Shown piece after piece: positions 8,399-16,068 of a stretch of DNA of 64,000 bases. The notes under the pieces were generated by a model. The model ran no database searches. It was not told the DNA's origin and saw nothing but the letters and a program-made list of their open reading frames with translations. Source of the stretch: JBCBCP01 sp039817385 (lineage in GTDB: Bacteria > Pseudomonadota > Alphaproteobacteria > Rhodobacterales > Rhodobacteraceae); contig JBCBVY010000002.1 in NCBI GenBank assembly GCA_039817385.1, forward strand, positions 310,001-374,000, in the 5' to 3' direction. Each line of letters begins with the position of its first letter. Position 1 is the stretch's first letter. A program made the position numbers and the translations under genes.

Positions 8399-9118
8399 AT
8401 GACCAGACCCACCGGAGCGATGCTTGTCATCGGGGATGAAATCCTGTCGGGCCGCACGCGGGACAGCAACACGCATTATCTTGCAACGCAGCTGACCGCA
8501 CACGGCGTCGATCTGCAGGAGGCGCGCGTGGTGTCCGATGACCGCGCGGCTATTATTGCGGCTGTTCAGGCGCTGTCGGCGGCGTGGGATGTCGTCTTTA
8601 CCTCCGGGGGTATCGGGCCGACCCATGACGACATCACGGCGGAGGCGGTTGCAGGCGCTTTCCACGTGCCGATCAGCGTGCGGGATGACGCGCGGGCGAT
8701 CCTGCAGGCGCATTACGACCGGCAGGGCCTTGAGCTGAACGACGCACGGTTGCGCATGGCGCGCATCCCGGATGGCGCGACCCTCATCGACAACCCGGTG
8801 TCCGCCGCGCCCGGGTTTACCCTGCGCAACGTGCATGTGATGGCGGGAGTGCCGAAGATATTCGAGGCGATGGTCGCCTCCGTCCTGCCGACAATCACCG
8901 GGGGCGCGCCGCTGCTCTCGCGTTCGGTCCGGGTGGCGCGGGGGGAAGGCGACATTGCCGAGGTGCTGACAGGGATGGTCGCTCAGCACCCCGAGCTGAG
9001 CTTTGGCAGCTACCCGTTTCAGCGCGATGGCAAGTTCCAGGTGAATGTCGTGGTGCGCGGCACGGATGAGGCCGCGCTGGACGCAGCAGAGGCGGCGCTG
9101 ATCGCCGCGTTTCCCTGA
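8399..9118 (+). CDS. CinA-like / MoaB-Mog molybdopterin-binding domain protein
   Basis: 239 residues. The MoCF_biosynth fold is shown by MLVIGDEILSGRTRDSNT at the start, 'VVFTSGGIGPTHDDIT' (GGxGP..D motif) near residue 62, and 'VHVMAGVPKIFEAM' near residue 148. It matches the N-terminal half of CinA and lacks the C-terminal amidohydrolase (PncC) domain, so it is the stand-alone form common in Alphaproteobacteria. Its function is undetermined; the full-length relative acts on NMN or ADP-ribose. It overlaps the next gene by TGATG. Confidence 0.85.
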   Translation: MTRPTGAMLVIGDEILSGRTRDSNTHYLATQLTAHGVDLQEARVVSDDRAAIIAAVQALSAAWDVVFTSGGIGPTHDDITAEAVAGAFHVPISVRDDARAILQAHYDRQGLELNDARLRMARIPDGATLIDNPVSAAPGFTLRNVHVMAGVPKIFEAMVASVLPTITGGAPLLSRSVRVARGEGDIAEVLTGMVAQHPELSFGSYPFQRDGKFQVNVVVRGTDEAALDAAEAALIAAFP

Positions 9119-9834
9119 TGGATGCGACCCGGCTGATGGACGTGTGCGATGCGACCTGGCCTGCCGCGCGCAGTTGGGACGCGGGCCGGTGGCGGCTGCG
9201 CGACGGGCAAGGCGGGGGCAAGCGGGTGTCGTCCGCGACAACCCAACACGCCACCCCTGCCGATATCGAAAGCGCCGAGGACGCGATGCGCGGCATGGGC
9301 CAGCGCCCCTTGTTTCGGCTGTTGTCAGATCAGACTGCGCTGGACGGGGCGCTCGCGCAGCGCGGCTATGCCAAGCTCGATCCGACGCATGTGCGCGCCG
9401 CGCACATCTCCGCACTGACGGATCGGCCCATTCCGCCTGTCACGGCCTTTTCCATCTGGGAGCCGCTGGCGATCATGACCGAGATTTGGCGCGATGCGGG
9501 TTTTGCACCGGGCCGCCACGCCGTGATGCACCGGGCCAAGGTCAAGACGGGCATCCTGTCCCGGTGGAACGAAAAGCCTGCAGGCGCGGCCTTTGCCGCC
9601 GTGCATGATGGGGTCTGCATGGTGCACGCGCTGGAAGTGATGCCGCACCAGCGGCGGCAGGGCGTGGCTGCGTGGATGATGCGCAAGGCGGCGTTCTGGG
9701 GGGCGGAGCAGGGCGCGGCGCATATCGCCGTCCTCGTGACCGAAGCCAATACCGGCGCAAACGCGCTTTATGACGCGTTGGGCCTCGCCCGGTTAGGCGG
9801 CTATCACTATCGCCAACATCCGGAGGACACATGA
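9118..9834 (+). CDS. GNAT-family N-acetyltransferase
   Basis: 238 residues. The C-terminal GNAT core contains 'VHALEVMPHQRRQGVAAWMM', matching the acetyl-CoA pyrophosphate-binding motif (Q/RxxGxA/G), followed by a helix and 'VTEANTGANALYDALGLA', the usual end motif. The N-terminal half has no recognisable substrate domain. It begins at TGATG overlapping the CinA-like gene and ends in ATGA overlapping the AhpD-like gene, so these genes form one tightly coupled unit. Substrate unknown. Confidence 0.82.
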   Translation: MDATRLMDVCDATWPAARSWDAGRWRLRDGQGGGKRVSSATTQHATPADIESAEDAMRGMGQRPLFRLLSDQTALDGALAQRGYAKLDPTHVRAAHISALTDRPIPPVTAFSIWEPLAIMTEIWRDAGFAPGRHAVMHRAKVKTGILSRWNEKPAGAAFAAVHDGVCMVHALEVMPHQRRQGVAAWMMRKAAFWGAEQGAAHIAVLVTEANTGANALYDALGLARLGGYHYRQHPEDT

Positions 9835-10394
9835 CCCAACCAACCGCACTTGACCTGCCGCAGGTCGATCCCCTTCCCGAAGAGACGCAGCGCTATTTTG
9901 ACATCTGCATGGACAAGCTGGGCATGGTCCCGAACGTCCTGCGCGCCTATGCGTTCGATATCGACAAGCTGAACGCGTTTACCGCCCTTTATAACGATCT
10001 GATGCTCGGCGCCTCGGGCCTCAGCAAGCTGGAGCGGGAGATGATCGCCGTCGTCGTCAGCTCGGTGAACAAGTGCCATTACTGCCTTGTCGCGCATGGT
10101 GCGGCCGTGCGGCAGCTGTCCGGTGATCCGGCGCTGGGCGAGGCGCTGGTGATGAACTGGCGCGTGGCGGGCCTGGACGCACGGCAGAGCGCAATGTTGC
10201 AATTTGCCGAGGACCTGACGGTTGCCTCGGCCAAGATCCTTGAGGCCGACCGGCAGGCCCTGCGCGATGTCGGGTTCTCGGATCGGGACATCTGGGATAT
10301 CGCCTCTGTCGCGGCGTTCTTCAACATGACCAACCGCGTGGCGAGCGCCAGCGCGATGCAGCCAAACCCAGAATACCACGCGCAGGCGCGGTGA
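9831..10394 (+). CDS. AhpD-like carboxymuconolactone decarboxylase-family protein (peroxidase-related)
   Basis: 187 residues with the AhpD core: 'LEREMIAVVVSSVNKCHYCLVAHGAAV' contains the redox CxxC and the following His at about residues 82-90. Members of this branch are annotated as peroxidase-related enzymes. It overlaps both neighbours (ATGA upstream, GTGA downstream). A second AhpD-like gene lies at 12006. The reductant and substrate cannot be inferred. Confidence 0.82.
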   Translation: MTQPTALDLPQVDPLPEETQRYFDICMDKLGMVPNVLRAYAFDIDKLNAFTALYNDLMLGASGLSKLEREMIAVVVSSVNKCHYCLVAHGAAVRQLSGDPALGEALVMNWRVAGLDARQSAMLQFAEDLTVASAKILEADRQALRDVGFSDRDIWDIASVAAFFNMTNRVASASAMQPNPEYHAQAR

Positions 10395-11338
10395 CGCGAA
10401 GGCGGCCCATAGCCGTGCGGTTTGGTGCGCTGCTGCTGGGCATTGGGTGTCTGGCAGGGGCGCGCGCCCATGCGCAGGATCTGACGCTTCCGCCCAACGC
10501 GCGGATGACAGCAGAGCGCGTGACGCTGTCGGACAGTTACGCGGCCCCTTTGGATGGGTTCACAAATGGTCAGCTTCCCACGCTGCTTCTTGAGGGGGAG
10601 GTGCGCCGCACCGTGTGGCGGATAACTTCGCCGGGGCTGACACCCCTGCAAGTGCTGGCGCCGTTGCGCGCGCAGCTGCAGGGTGCGGGCTGGGACGTGG
10701 TGCTGGACTGCGACGCGCGCAGCTGCGGCGGGTTTGATTTCCGCTTTGCAATTGAGGTGCTGCCGGCGCCAAACATGTATGTGAACCTGCGCGCTTATCG
10801 CTTCCTGACGGCGCTGCGCGGCGGCGCGCAGAGCCCCGAAGCCGCGGTGACGGTGCTTGTGAGCACAACATCCACAAACGCCTTCGTGCAGGTGATCAGC
10901 GTGGGCGGCGTTGCCCCCCGCCCGGCGGCGGGCGCGGATACGGCACCGCTTGCACCGACCAGCGATTTTGACGCGGCGTTGCTGGCCGCAGGGCACGCCG
11001 TGCTTGATGGGCTGGACTTTGCGACCGGAACAACCGCGCTGGGCGAAGGGCCGTTCCCGGCGCTTCAGGCGCTCGCGGCGTTTCTTCAGGCGCGCCCGGG
11101 TCTGCAAATCGCGCTGGTCGGGCACACGGACTCTGTAGGCGATTTGAGCACCAACATCACCCTGTCGCGCGCGCGGGCTGCTTCCGTCCGGGACCGGCTG
11201 GTGTCGGAATACGGGATTGATCCCGCGCGGCTGAGGGCCGAAGGCATGGGGTATCTGGCGCCGGTGGCCAGTAACCTGAACGCCGCGGGGCGCGAGGCAA
11301 ACCGGCGGGTGGAGGTGGTGCTGCTGTCCGAGAACTAG
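10391..11338 (+). CDS. OmpA-family protein with signal peptide
   Basis: 315 residues. A signal peptide is visible (RFGALLLGIGCLAGARAHAQ, cleavage after AHA). The N-terminal 150 residues are of no recognised family. The C-terminal peptidoglycan-binding OmpA domain is clear: 'LVGHTDSVGDLSTNITLSRA', 'RLVSEYGIDPARLRAEGMG' and 'NRRVEV'. It is therefore probably a periplasmic or outer-membrane protein tethered to peptidoglycan. It starts at a GTG coupled to the AhpD-like gene. Its stop overlaps the convergent TetR gene stop within a single CTAG. Confidence 0.85.
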   Translation: MTRRRPIAVRFGALLLGIGCLAGARAHAQDLTLPPNARMTAERVTLSDSYAAPLDGFTNGQLPTLLLEGEVRRTVWRITSPGLTPLQVLAPLRAQLQGAGWDVVLDCDARSCGGFDFRFAIEVLPAPNMYVNLRAYRFLTALRGGAQSPEAAVTVLVSTTSTNAFVQVISVGGVAPRPAAGADTAPLAPTSDFDAALLAAGHAVLDGLDFATGTTALGEGPFPALQALAAFLQARPGLQIALVGHTDSVGDLSTNITLSRARAASVRDRLVSEYGIDPARLRAEGMGYLAPVASNLNAAGREANRRVEVVLLSEN

Positions 11339-11910
11339 GCGAGCCGGTCGAGGCTGGCGGCAAAATCCTGCGCCAGCGCATCTGCATCCACGCTGCCGCG
11401 CTCTGCCGTCATGCGCAGGCCCATCAGGTCCGACTGGTAGCGGCGCGCGAGCATGGCCGGGTCGTGTGTCGCTGCGATCTGGCCATTGGCCTGCGCGGCG
11501 GCAAAGAGGCTGGCAAAAAGCGCCTCCATCCGGTCCAGATGCGCCTCTGCCCGCGCGGCAAGCGCATCCTCCTGCGCTTTCAGCTCCAGAACGGTCTTGG
11601 CCAACATGCACGCTTTGGCCGCAAAGGCCGCGTTCCCGATCAGCAGGGCCGGGTAGCGTTTGAGCGCGCCCAGCGCGCCGACATCTTCGGCAAGCGCAGT
11701 CAGACGCGCCACGCCTGCCTCCGCATAGCGGTCGAGCGCAAGTTCGAACAGCGCGCCTTTCGATCCGAAGGCGGCGTAGAAGCTGCCGGGATTGAGGCCA
11801 AGGCCGCGCTCAAGATCTTTCATCGAGGTGCCCGACCAGCCGCGCGTCCAGAAAATGTCACGCGCCACGTCGATCAGGGCGTCCTTGTCATAAGAGGGTT
11901 TGCGCGGCAT
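11335..11910 (-). CDS. TetR-family transcriptional regulator
   Basis: 191 residues. The N-terminal helix-turn-helix is typical: 'ALIDVARDIFWTRGWSGTSM' then 'LERGLGLNPGSFYAAFGSKG'. The C-terminal ligand domain is close to the TetR_C branch that often controls redox or detoxification genes. It is transcribed divergently from an AhpD-like gene, and two near-palindromic sites lie between them (11924-11939 and 11948-11963), so it probably represses both itself and that gene. The ligand is unknown. Confidence 0.9.
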   Translation of the reverse strand: MPRKPSYDKDALIDVARDIFWTRGWSGTSMKDLERGLGLNPGSFYAAFGSKGALFELALDRYAEAGVARLTALAEDVGALGALKRYPALLIGNAAFAAKACMLAKTVLELKAQEDALAARAEAHLDRMEALFASLFAAAQANGQIAATHDPAMLARRYQSDLMGLRMTAERGSVDADALAQDFAASLDRLA

Positions 11911-11923
11911 CGATCACCTTTAT

Positions 11924-11939
11924 TTGAATGACTGCTCAA
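11924..11939. promoter_or_regulatory. Probable TetR operator, site 1
   Basis: TTGAATGACTGCTCAA, an imperfect inverted repeat of the form TTGAAyGA--TTCAA. It is followed 24 bp later (centre to centre) by a better copy. It lies 14 bp from the tetR start codon. Confidence 0.65.
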
Positions 11940-11947
11940 ATATATAC

Positions 11948-11963
11948 TTGAATGATCGTTCAA
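11948..11963. promoter_or_regulatory. Probable TetR operator, site 2
   Basis: TTGAATGATCGTTCAA, a 16-bp inverted repeat that is perfect except for one pair. A TATATA run lies between the two sites at 11941-11946 and may be a -10 element. The ATG inside this site (11952) is in frame with the downstream gene but is part of the operator, not a start. Confidence 0.7.
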
Positions 11964-12005
11964 GAAAGAGCAAGTTCAATCTGTCGTACCCAGAAAGGAC
12001 ACCCC

Positions 12006-12575
12006 ATGACCGACTTCCCCTCCCACGATCTGAGCACGGCGCCCGAAGCGTCCAAGCCGCTGCTGGAAAACAGCCAAAAGGCGTTTGGCCGCCTGCCGGG
12101 GCTGCACAAGGTGATGGCCGAAAGCCCGCAGCACCTTGAGGGCTATCAGGTGCTGCACAAGCTGTTCTCCGAGACGGCTTTTGACGCCGAAGAGCTGACG
12201 GTGGTCTGGCAGACGATAAATGTCGAACATGAATGCCACTACTGCGTGCCCGCGCATACCGGCATCGCGAAGCGGATGAAGGTCTCGGACGAGATCATCG
12301 ACGCCCTGCGGGACGAGACGCCGCTGCCTTCGGCCAAGCTGGAAGCGCTGCGCGTCTTTACCCTGCGGATGCTGCGCCAGCGCGGCAACGTGGACGGCGC
12401 GCAGATGCAAGCGTTTTTTGACGCAGGTTATGGCCACCGCGCTGTGCTGGACGTGATCCTTGGCCTCGCGCAGAAGGTGATGTCGAACTACGTGAACCAC
12501 GTCGCGGAAACGCCGCTGGACGAGGCGGCCAAGCCCTTCGCGTGGGAGCGCAAAGGCACGCCCGTCGCGGCTTGA
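12006..12575 (+). CDS. AhpD-like carboxymuconolactone decarboxylase-family protein
   Basis: 189 residues starting MTDFPSHDLSTAPEASK, with AGAAAGGA 5 bp upstream as the ribosome-binding site. The redox motif is ECHYCVPAHTGIAKRM (CxxC followed by His) near residues 76-85. The rest is helical with the usual 'KLEALRVFTLRML' and 'VLDVILGLAQKVMSNYVNH' helices of this family. Homologues divergent from TetR regulators are often induced by electrophiles or peroxides. The enzymatic activity is not established. An upstream in-frame ATG at 11952 lies within the operator and is rejected. Confidence 0.82.
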   Translation: MTDFPSHDLSTAPEASKPLLENSQKAFGRLPGLHKVMAESPQHLEGYQVLHKLFSETAFDAEELTVVWQTINVEHECHYCVPAHTGIAKRMKVSDEIIDALRDETPLPSAKLEALRVFTLRMLRQRGNVDGAQMQAFFDAGYGHRAVLDVILGLAQKVMSNYVNHVAETPLDEAAKPFAWERKGTPVAA

Positions 12576-12647
12576 ACGATACGATCCCGCCTTCGACATG
12601 CCTCGGTCCTTCGCGGCTGGGGCGTTCGTTTGGGTTGGGCGCGACCG

Positions 12648-12676
12648 AAAAAGGCCCCGAACCCAAGGCCCGGGGC
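12648..12676 (-). terminator. Intrinsic terminator of the LysR gene
   Basis: Read on the minus strand, GCCCCG and CGGGGC form a stem around an 11-nt loop, followed by CTTTTT. It lies about 40 bp beyond the stop of the LysR gene and is correctly oriented for it. Confidence 0.65.
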
Positions 12677-12712
12677 AGGTGGCGCTGCACGCAGCGCACG
12701 GGGAGAAATTGT

Positions 12713-13618
12713 TTACCAGGCCTCAGGCCCTTTTTCGGCGAAAGCGTGCACGAGGAAGTCGATGAAGGCGCGCACCTTGGGCTGGGTGAAGCGCCCCGGC
12801 GGGTAGACAGCATAGATGCCCTGCGTTTCGACCGGCAGTTCGGGCATCGCGTCCTCGACCAGCCCCTGTTCCATCGCATCCGCGTAAAGAAAGCTGGGAA
12901 GGTAGGCGATGCCAAGGCCGGAGATCGCGGCATTCAGCAGGGATTGGCCGTCATTCACGCTCAGCCAGCCGGCGGTGCGCACCTGACGCTTTTCACCCGA
13001 GGGGGAGGTCAGTTTCCAGACATTGCCGGACGCGCCGCTGGAATAATGCAGTAGCTTGTGCGCGTTCAGATCGTCGATCTTGGTTGGGCGCCCGAACTGT
13101 TCGAAATACTTGGGCGAAGCGATCATGCGCTTGGTCGTGTCCGTCAGCTTGCGCGCGCGCAGGGTGCTGTCTTCCAGCTCACCGATGCGCACGGCCATGT
13201 CGAACCCTTCGGAGATCAGCTCCACATAGCGGTTGTTCAGCACCATGTTCACGGTGATGTCCGGAAAATCCTCAAGGAAATCCGACAGCAGCGGCGAGAG
13301 GTGATTGACACCGAAATCCGTCGCGACGGAGATGCGCAAAAGGCCCGAAGGCGCGCTCTGCATGGAGGTGACGAGCGCGTCCGCCTCGCCCGCATCGTTT
13401 AGCACCCGGCGGGCGCGGTCATAGTAGGCAAGGCCAATCTCCGTCGGCGAGACCCGGCGGGTTGTGCGGTTCAGCAGGCGGGCGCCAAGGCGCGCCTCAA
13501 GGCTGGAGACGTGTTTGGAGACGGCGGATTTGGAAATCCCCATCTTCTTGGCGGCGTCGGTGAATCCGCCCTGATCCACGACCGTGGCGAAGGCTTCCAT
13601 TTCGGTGAGGCGGTCCAT
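12713..13618 (-). CDS. LysR-family transcriptional regulator
   Basis: 301 residues. The N-terminal winged helix is clear: MDRLTEMEAFATVVDQGGF then 'AKKMGISKSAVSKHVSSLE' and 'RLLNRTTRRVSPTE'. The effector domain follows from about residue 90 ('SGLLRISVATDFGVNHLSP'). It belongs to the large branch that includes activators and repressors of quinone or aldehyde detoxification genes, but the target is not shown by the neighbourhood: no gene is divergently transcribed within 290 bp. A longer frame upstream of 13618 was rejected because it runs into the hairpin-rich repeat region. Confidence 0.9.
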   Translation of the reverse strand: MDRLTEMEAFATVVDQGGFTDAAKKMGISKSAVSKHVSSLEARLGARLLNRTTRRVSPTEIGLAYYDRARRVLNDAGEADALVTSMQSAPSGLLRISVATDFGVNHLSPLLSDFLEDFPDITVNMVLNNRYVELISEGFDMAVRIGELEDSTLRARKLTDTTKRMIASPKYFEQFGRPTKIDDLNAHKLLHYSSGASGNVWKLTSPSGEKRQVRTAGWLSVNDGQSLLNAAISGLGIAYLPSFLYADAMEQGLVEDAMPELPVETQGIYAVYPPGRFTQPKVRAFIDFLVHAFAEKGPEAW

Positions 13619-13912
13619 GCTGCCGTCCTTTTGCTCGTGTCTTGTTGAGGATCGGGTATGCAGGCCAATCGCGGCGCAAAAGGGGCACGGGTGGGATAAT
13701 ACCGGGGTAATTGCGCGGATTGATCCGGGCAGAGAAACGGCGGAACGCAGTGTTTCTGTTTCGGACCGCGTGTGCGGTCCGACCAGCTGGGCCAGGCGGC
13801 TTTGCCGCCGAAGCCCCGGCAACACAGCTTGGCTGTGTGAAAGGGGGGCCAGCCCCGTCGCCATTGGTCGCTCGAACCAATGGCGCAACCAATGGCAACC
13901 CCCGACATTTTT
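13619..13912. other. Gene-free region with five consecutive hairpins and a repeat copy
   Basis: This stretch between two minus-strand genes contains no credible gene. It holds a row of inverted repeats: 13761-13782 (9-bp stem TCGGACCGC), 13795-13809 (GGCGGC-TTT-GCCGCC), 13822-13838 (7-bp stem ACACAGC), GGGGCCAGCCCC at about 13845, and 13861-13883 (8-bp stem CCATTGGT). The last two are part of repeat copy 2. The promoter of the LysR gene should lie in 13619-13750, but I cannot place it. Confidence 0.6.
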
Positions 13913-13929
13913 TCAGCCAGAAGAAGGGA
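13843..13929 (+). repeat. Intergenic hairpin-plus-tail repeat, copy 2 (with extra CCATTGG hairpin)
   Basis: This copy contains the GGGGCC hairpin, an added hairpin CCATTGGT...ACCAATGG, then AACCAATGGC, and the tail 'CCCCCGACATTTTTTCAGCC' followed by AGAAGAAGG. The same subtype occurs at 30561. Its 3' end extends over the last codons and stop of the next minus-strand gene. Confidence 0.65.
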
Positions 13930-14716
13930 GGGTGAGGATGAGGGGTGTGTGGTCGCTGGGTTCGGGGTTCGTGATGACTTGGAAGGGGGCGTCTTTCAGG
14001 TCTTTGGAGACGAACATGTAGTCGGCGTAAGGCTCTGGCTTGGTGTAGTGCGCGGTGCGGGTGGTTTTGTGCCCGTCCGCGGTGACCCGTTCCGTCAAGC
14101 CCAGCGCCCTGAGTTTGGTAATCGTTTCGCTGTCTGGCCGGACGTTGAAATCGCCGCAGAGAATTAGGCTGTCCCCGGGTGCAGCCACATTTTGTACCAA
14201 TGCGATGAAACGGTCCGCTTGCGCCGCACGGGCGGGGGTGTCGCCCTTGCCGGCCGGGGCGCGCAGGCCGTGCATGTGCGCGATGGTGATGGGGCGGCCC
14301 GCCCAGAGGCGCAACGCATGCGCGGTGCGGGAGCGTGGCTCGTCCCCGAACCCGTCCTCGCCGAAGGCGCCGTGCACAAAGCGGCTGGTCTGCGCGATCA
14401 CCGGCAGCGATTTGCGTGTAAAGGTCGCGATGCCCCAAAGCGAGGGGTAGGCGGTGTCGCCGTGCCACAAGGGGCCACGTGCCGTGGGGCAGAAGGTGAC
14501 GTGATGATCGGGCAGAACGGCGGACAGCTCGTCCAGCAGCCGCGCGCGCTGCGGCAGGGTGCGGAACGCGTCGCGATAGGTCAGGACCTGCGCGGGGGCG
14601 CTCGGGGTGTGGATGACCTCTTGCAGGCACAGGACATCCGCGCCCGTGCTGGCTATGTAGTCGAGCAGCGCGTCTGCCAGCGTGCCGCCCCAGCAGTTCA
14701 GACATAGGACCCGCAT
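13913..14716 (-). CDS. Endonuclease/exonuclease/phosphatase-fold protein
   Basis: 267 residues starting MRVLCLNCWGG. The EEP metal and catalytic motifs are all visible: N in LCLNCW, E in VLCLQEVI, the His in MHGLRAPAG, GDFN in LILCGDFNVRP and SDH in EPSDHTPLI. The fold covers DNA repair nucleases, phosphodiesterases and sphingomyelinases; there is no signal peptide. The start at 14716 is fixed by a TGATG overlap with the anti-sigma gene, so this is the third gene of the sigma operon. Its substrate is not predictable. Confidence 0.82.
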   Translation of the reverse strand: MRVLCLNCWGGTLADALLDYIASTGADVLCLQEVIHTPSAPAQVLTYRDAFRTLPQRARLLDELSAVLPDHHVTFCPTARGPLWHGDTAYPSLWGIATFTRKSLPVIAQTSRFVHGAFGEDGFGDEPRSRTAHALRLWAGRPITIAHMHGLRAPAGKGDTPARAAQADRFIALVQNVAAPGDSLILCGDFNVRPDSETITKLRALGLTERVTADGHKTTRTAHYTKPEPYADYMFVSKDLKDAPFQVITNPEPSDHTPLILTLPSSG

Positions 14717-15498
14717 CAGGTGCCGCGCGACCATGCCTCGAACGTGTCGGCGCCCGGTTGGATTGCGGAGGCATCATTCCCGCCGATCAGCAGGTAGGCA
14801 AAGCCGCCTTCGTTCCAGCTGGCCGCCGCCAGCCCTTGCAGCGCTTCGGCGGTCATCGGTTTGGGCGCGGGGCCGCTGGCGGGCAGGATGCACAGCGCGA
14901 CGGGCACGCCGCCCGGGCCCGCGAAGGCGATCTGGATCAGGGGCTTTTCGCCAAAGGCAAGGACCTGCGCGCGGCGAAACTCCAGACCCTCCGGCTCGGG
15001 CAGGGCAGACAGGTCGAGCCCCAGCGCGGCGCTTGCCTGCGCCAGTTGGGCTGCGGCCTCTGCCTCTGCCGGTGCGGGGCCGAGAGTTTGCGGGGCGTAG
15101 AGGGATTGGTAGGTGGCCACGACAGCCTTCCAGCCCGGCGGTGCCGGATCCGCGGGCGGAAAGGTGCCCAGCCCGGCAAAGACCGCGATGGCCAGACCAG
15201 CCGCCAGCCCCGTGGCAAAGGCGCCGCCAGCCCAAAGGCCCGCCGTTCTGCGCCGCGGCGCGGGCCGGGCCGGCGCCGGCGCTTCGGCGGTGTCCATGAA
15301 GGGCGGCGCGGTCTCAAGCAGGGCGTCAAAGCCCGCCTTCAGCACATCCATCGGCACATGCAGGTCCGCAAGGCGCTGGGCAAGCGCGGCATCCTGCGCC
15401 AGATCGGCTTCGATCTCGCGGCACAGCTCTTCGGGGGCGGCCCCGTCGAGATAGGCGACAAGGTCCGCGTCGCTATAGTCCCGTGGCGCGCGGGTCAT
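14716..15498 (-). CDS. Membrane-anchored anti-sigma factor
   Basis: 260 residues. The N-terminal cytoplasmic region 'SDADLVAYLDGAAPEELCREIEADL' is the usual anti-sigma helix, and a single membrane segment follows at about residues 87-110 (AGLWAGGAFATGLAAGLAIA). The periplasmic C-terminus (about 140 residues) has no recognised domain. There is no HxxxCxxC zinc motif, so it is not a ZAS-type, redox-sensing anti-sigma. It overlaps the sigma gene by ATGA and the downstream gene by TGATG. By position it should hold the sigma factor at the membrane until a periplasmic signal arrives. Confidence 0.85.
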   Translation of the reverse strand: MTRAPRDYSDADLVAYLDGAAPEELCREIEADLAQDAALAQRLADLHVPMDVLKAGFDALLETAPPFMDTAEAPAPARPAPRRRTAGLWAGGAFATGLAAGLAIAVFAGLGTFPPADPAPPGWKAVVATYQSLYAPQTLGPAPAEAEAAAQLAQASAALGLDLSALPEPEGLEFRRAQVLAFGEKPLIQIAFAGPGGVPVALCILPASGPAPKPMTAEALQGLAAASWNEGGFAYLLIGGNDASAIQPGADTFEAWSRGT

Positions 15499-15977
15499 GA
15501 TCCGTGCTCCGTCATCTGCGCGCTGAGCGTGCGGCGCGCGGTGGCAAGACGGCTCATCACCGTCCCGATTGGAATGTCCAGATGCTCCGCCGCCTCGGCA
15601 TAGCTGTAGCCCTCGACATAGACCAGAAAGACCGTGAGGCGTTGCGCCTCGGGCAGCCTGTTCACCTTGTTCAACACTTCGCGGGCCAGAATATTCACTT
15701 CCGTCCCCGGCGCGGCGCTGGGCAGGTCGATCTCTTCCACCGGGACAAGGCCGCCGCCCTGCCGCACCTTGCGCGCGCGCAGCTCATTCAGCCATGTGCT
15801 GCGCGCGATGGTAAAGAGCCAGCGGTCAACATGGGTGCCGGGCTGGTACTGTCCTGCTTTTTCCAGAGCCCGCAAGCAGGCCGTCTGGACCAGATCATCG
15901 GCCCAGTCGCGCTGTCCGGTCAGCGCGAGGCAATATCGCCAGAGGCGTGCGTGATGGGCCGTAAGGCCTGTGCGCAC
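15495..15977 (-). CDS. ECF-family RNA polymerase sigma factor
   Basis: 160 residues beginning at a GTG with AAAGAG just upstream. Region 2 is 'LWRYCLALTGQRDWADDLVQTACLRALEKAGQ' with the core-binding DDLVQ motif and the W..TIAR segment. Region 4 is 'LPEAQRLTVFLVYVEGYSYAEAAEHLDIPIGTVMSRLATAR', the helix-turn-helix reading the -35 box. It is short and lacks regions 1 and 3, as ECF factors do. Co-transcribed with its anti-sigma. An ECF gene usually drives its own promoter; I could not pick a matching bipartite site in the 91 bp upstream. Confidence 0.92.
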   Translation of the reverse strand: MRTGLTAHHARLWRYCLALTGQRDWADDLVQTACLRALEKAGQYQPGTHVDRWLFTIARSTWLNELRARKVRQGGGLVPVEEIDLPSAAPGTEVNILAREVLNKVNRLPEAQRLTVFLVYVEGYSYAEAAEHLDIPIGTVMSRLATARRTLSAQMTEHGS

Positions 15978-16068
15978 CTCTTTGTGACCGCCATTTTGAT
16001 CGCTGTCTGAATAAATCGGGCGTGTCCTGTGTTAGCTTTGGGCAGAGTTGAACACGGGAGACCCCATC

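Noticed and set aside
11952..12005. An 18-codon N-terminal extension of the AhpD-like protein starting at the upstream ATG
   Set aside because: That ATG lies inside the second TetR operator, has no ribosome-binding site, and the extension is not like the family; AGAAAGGA precedes the ATG at 12006.
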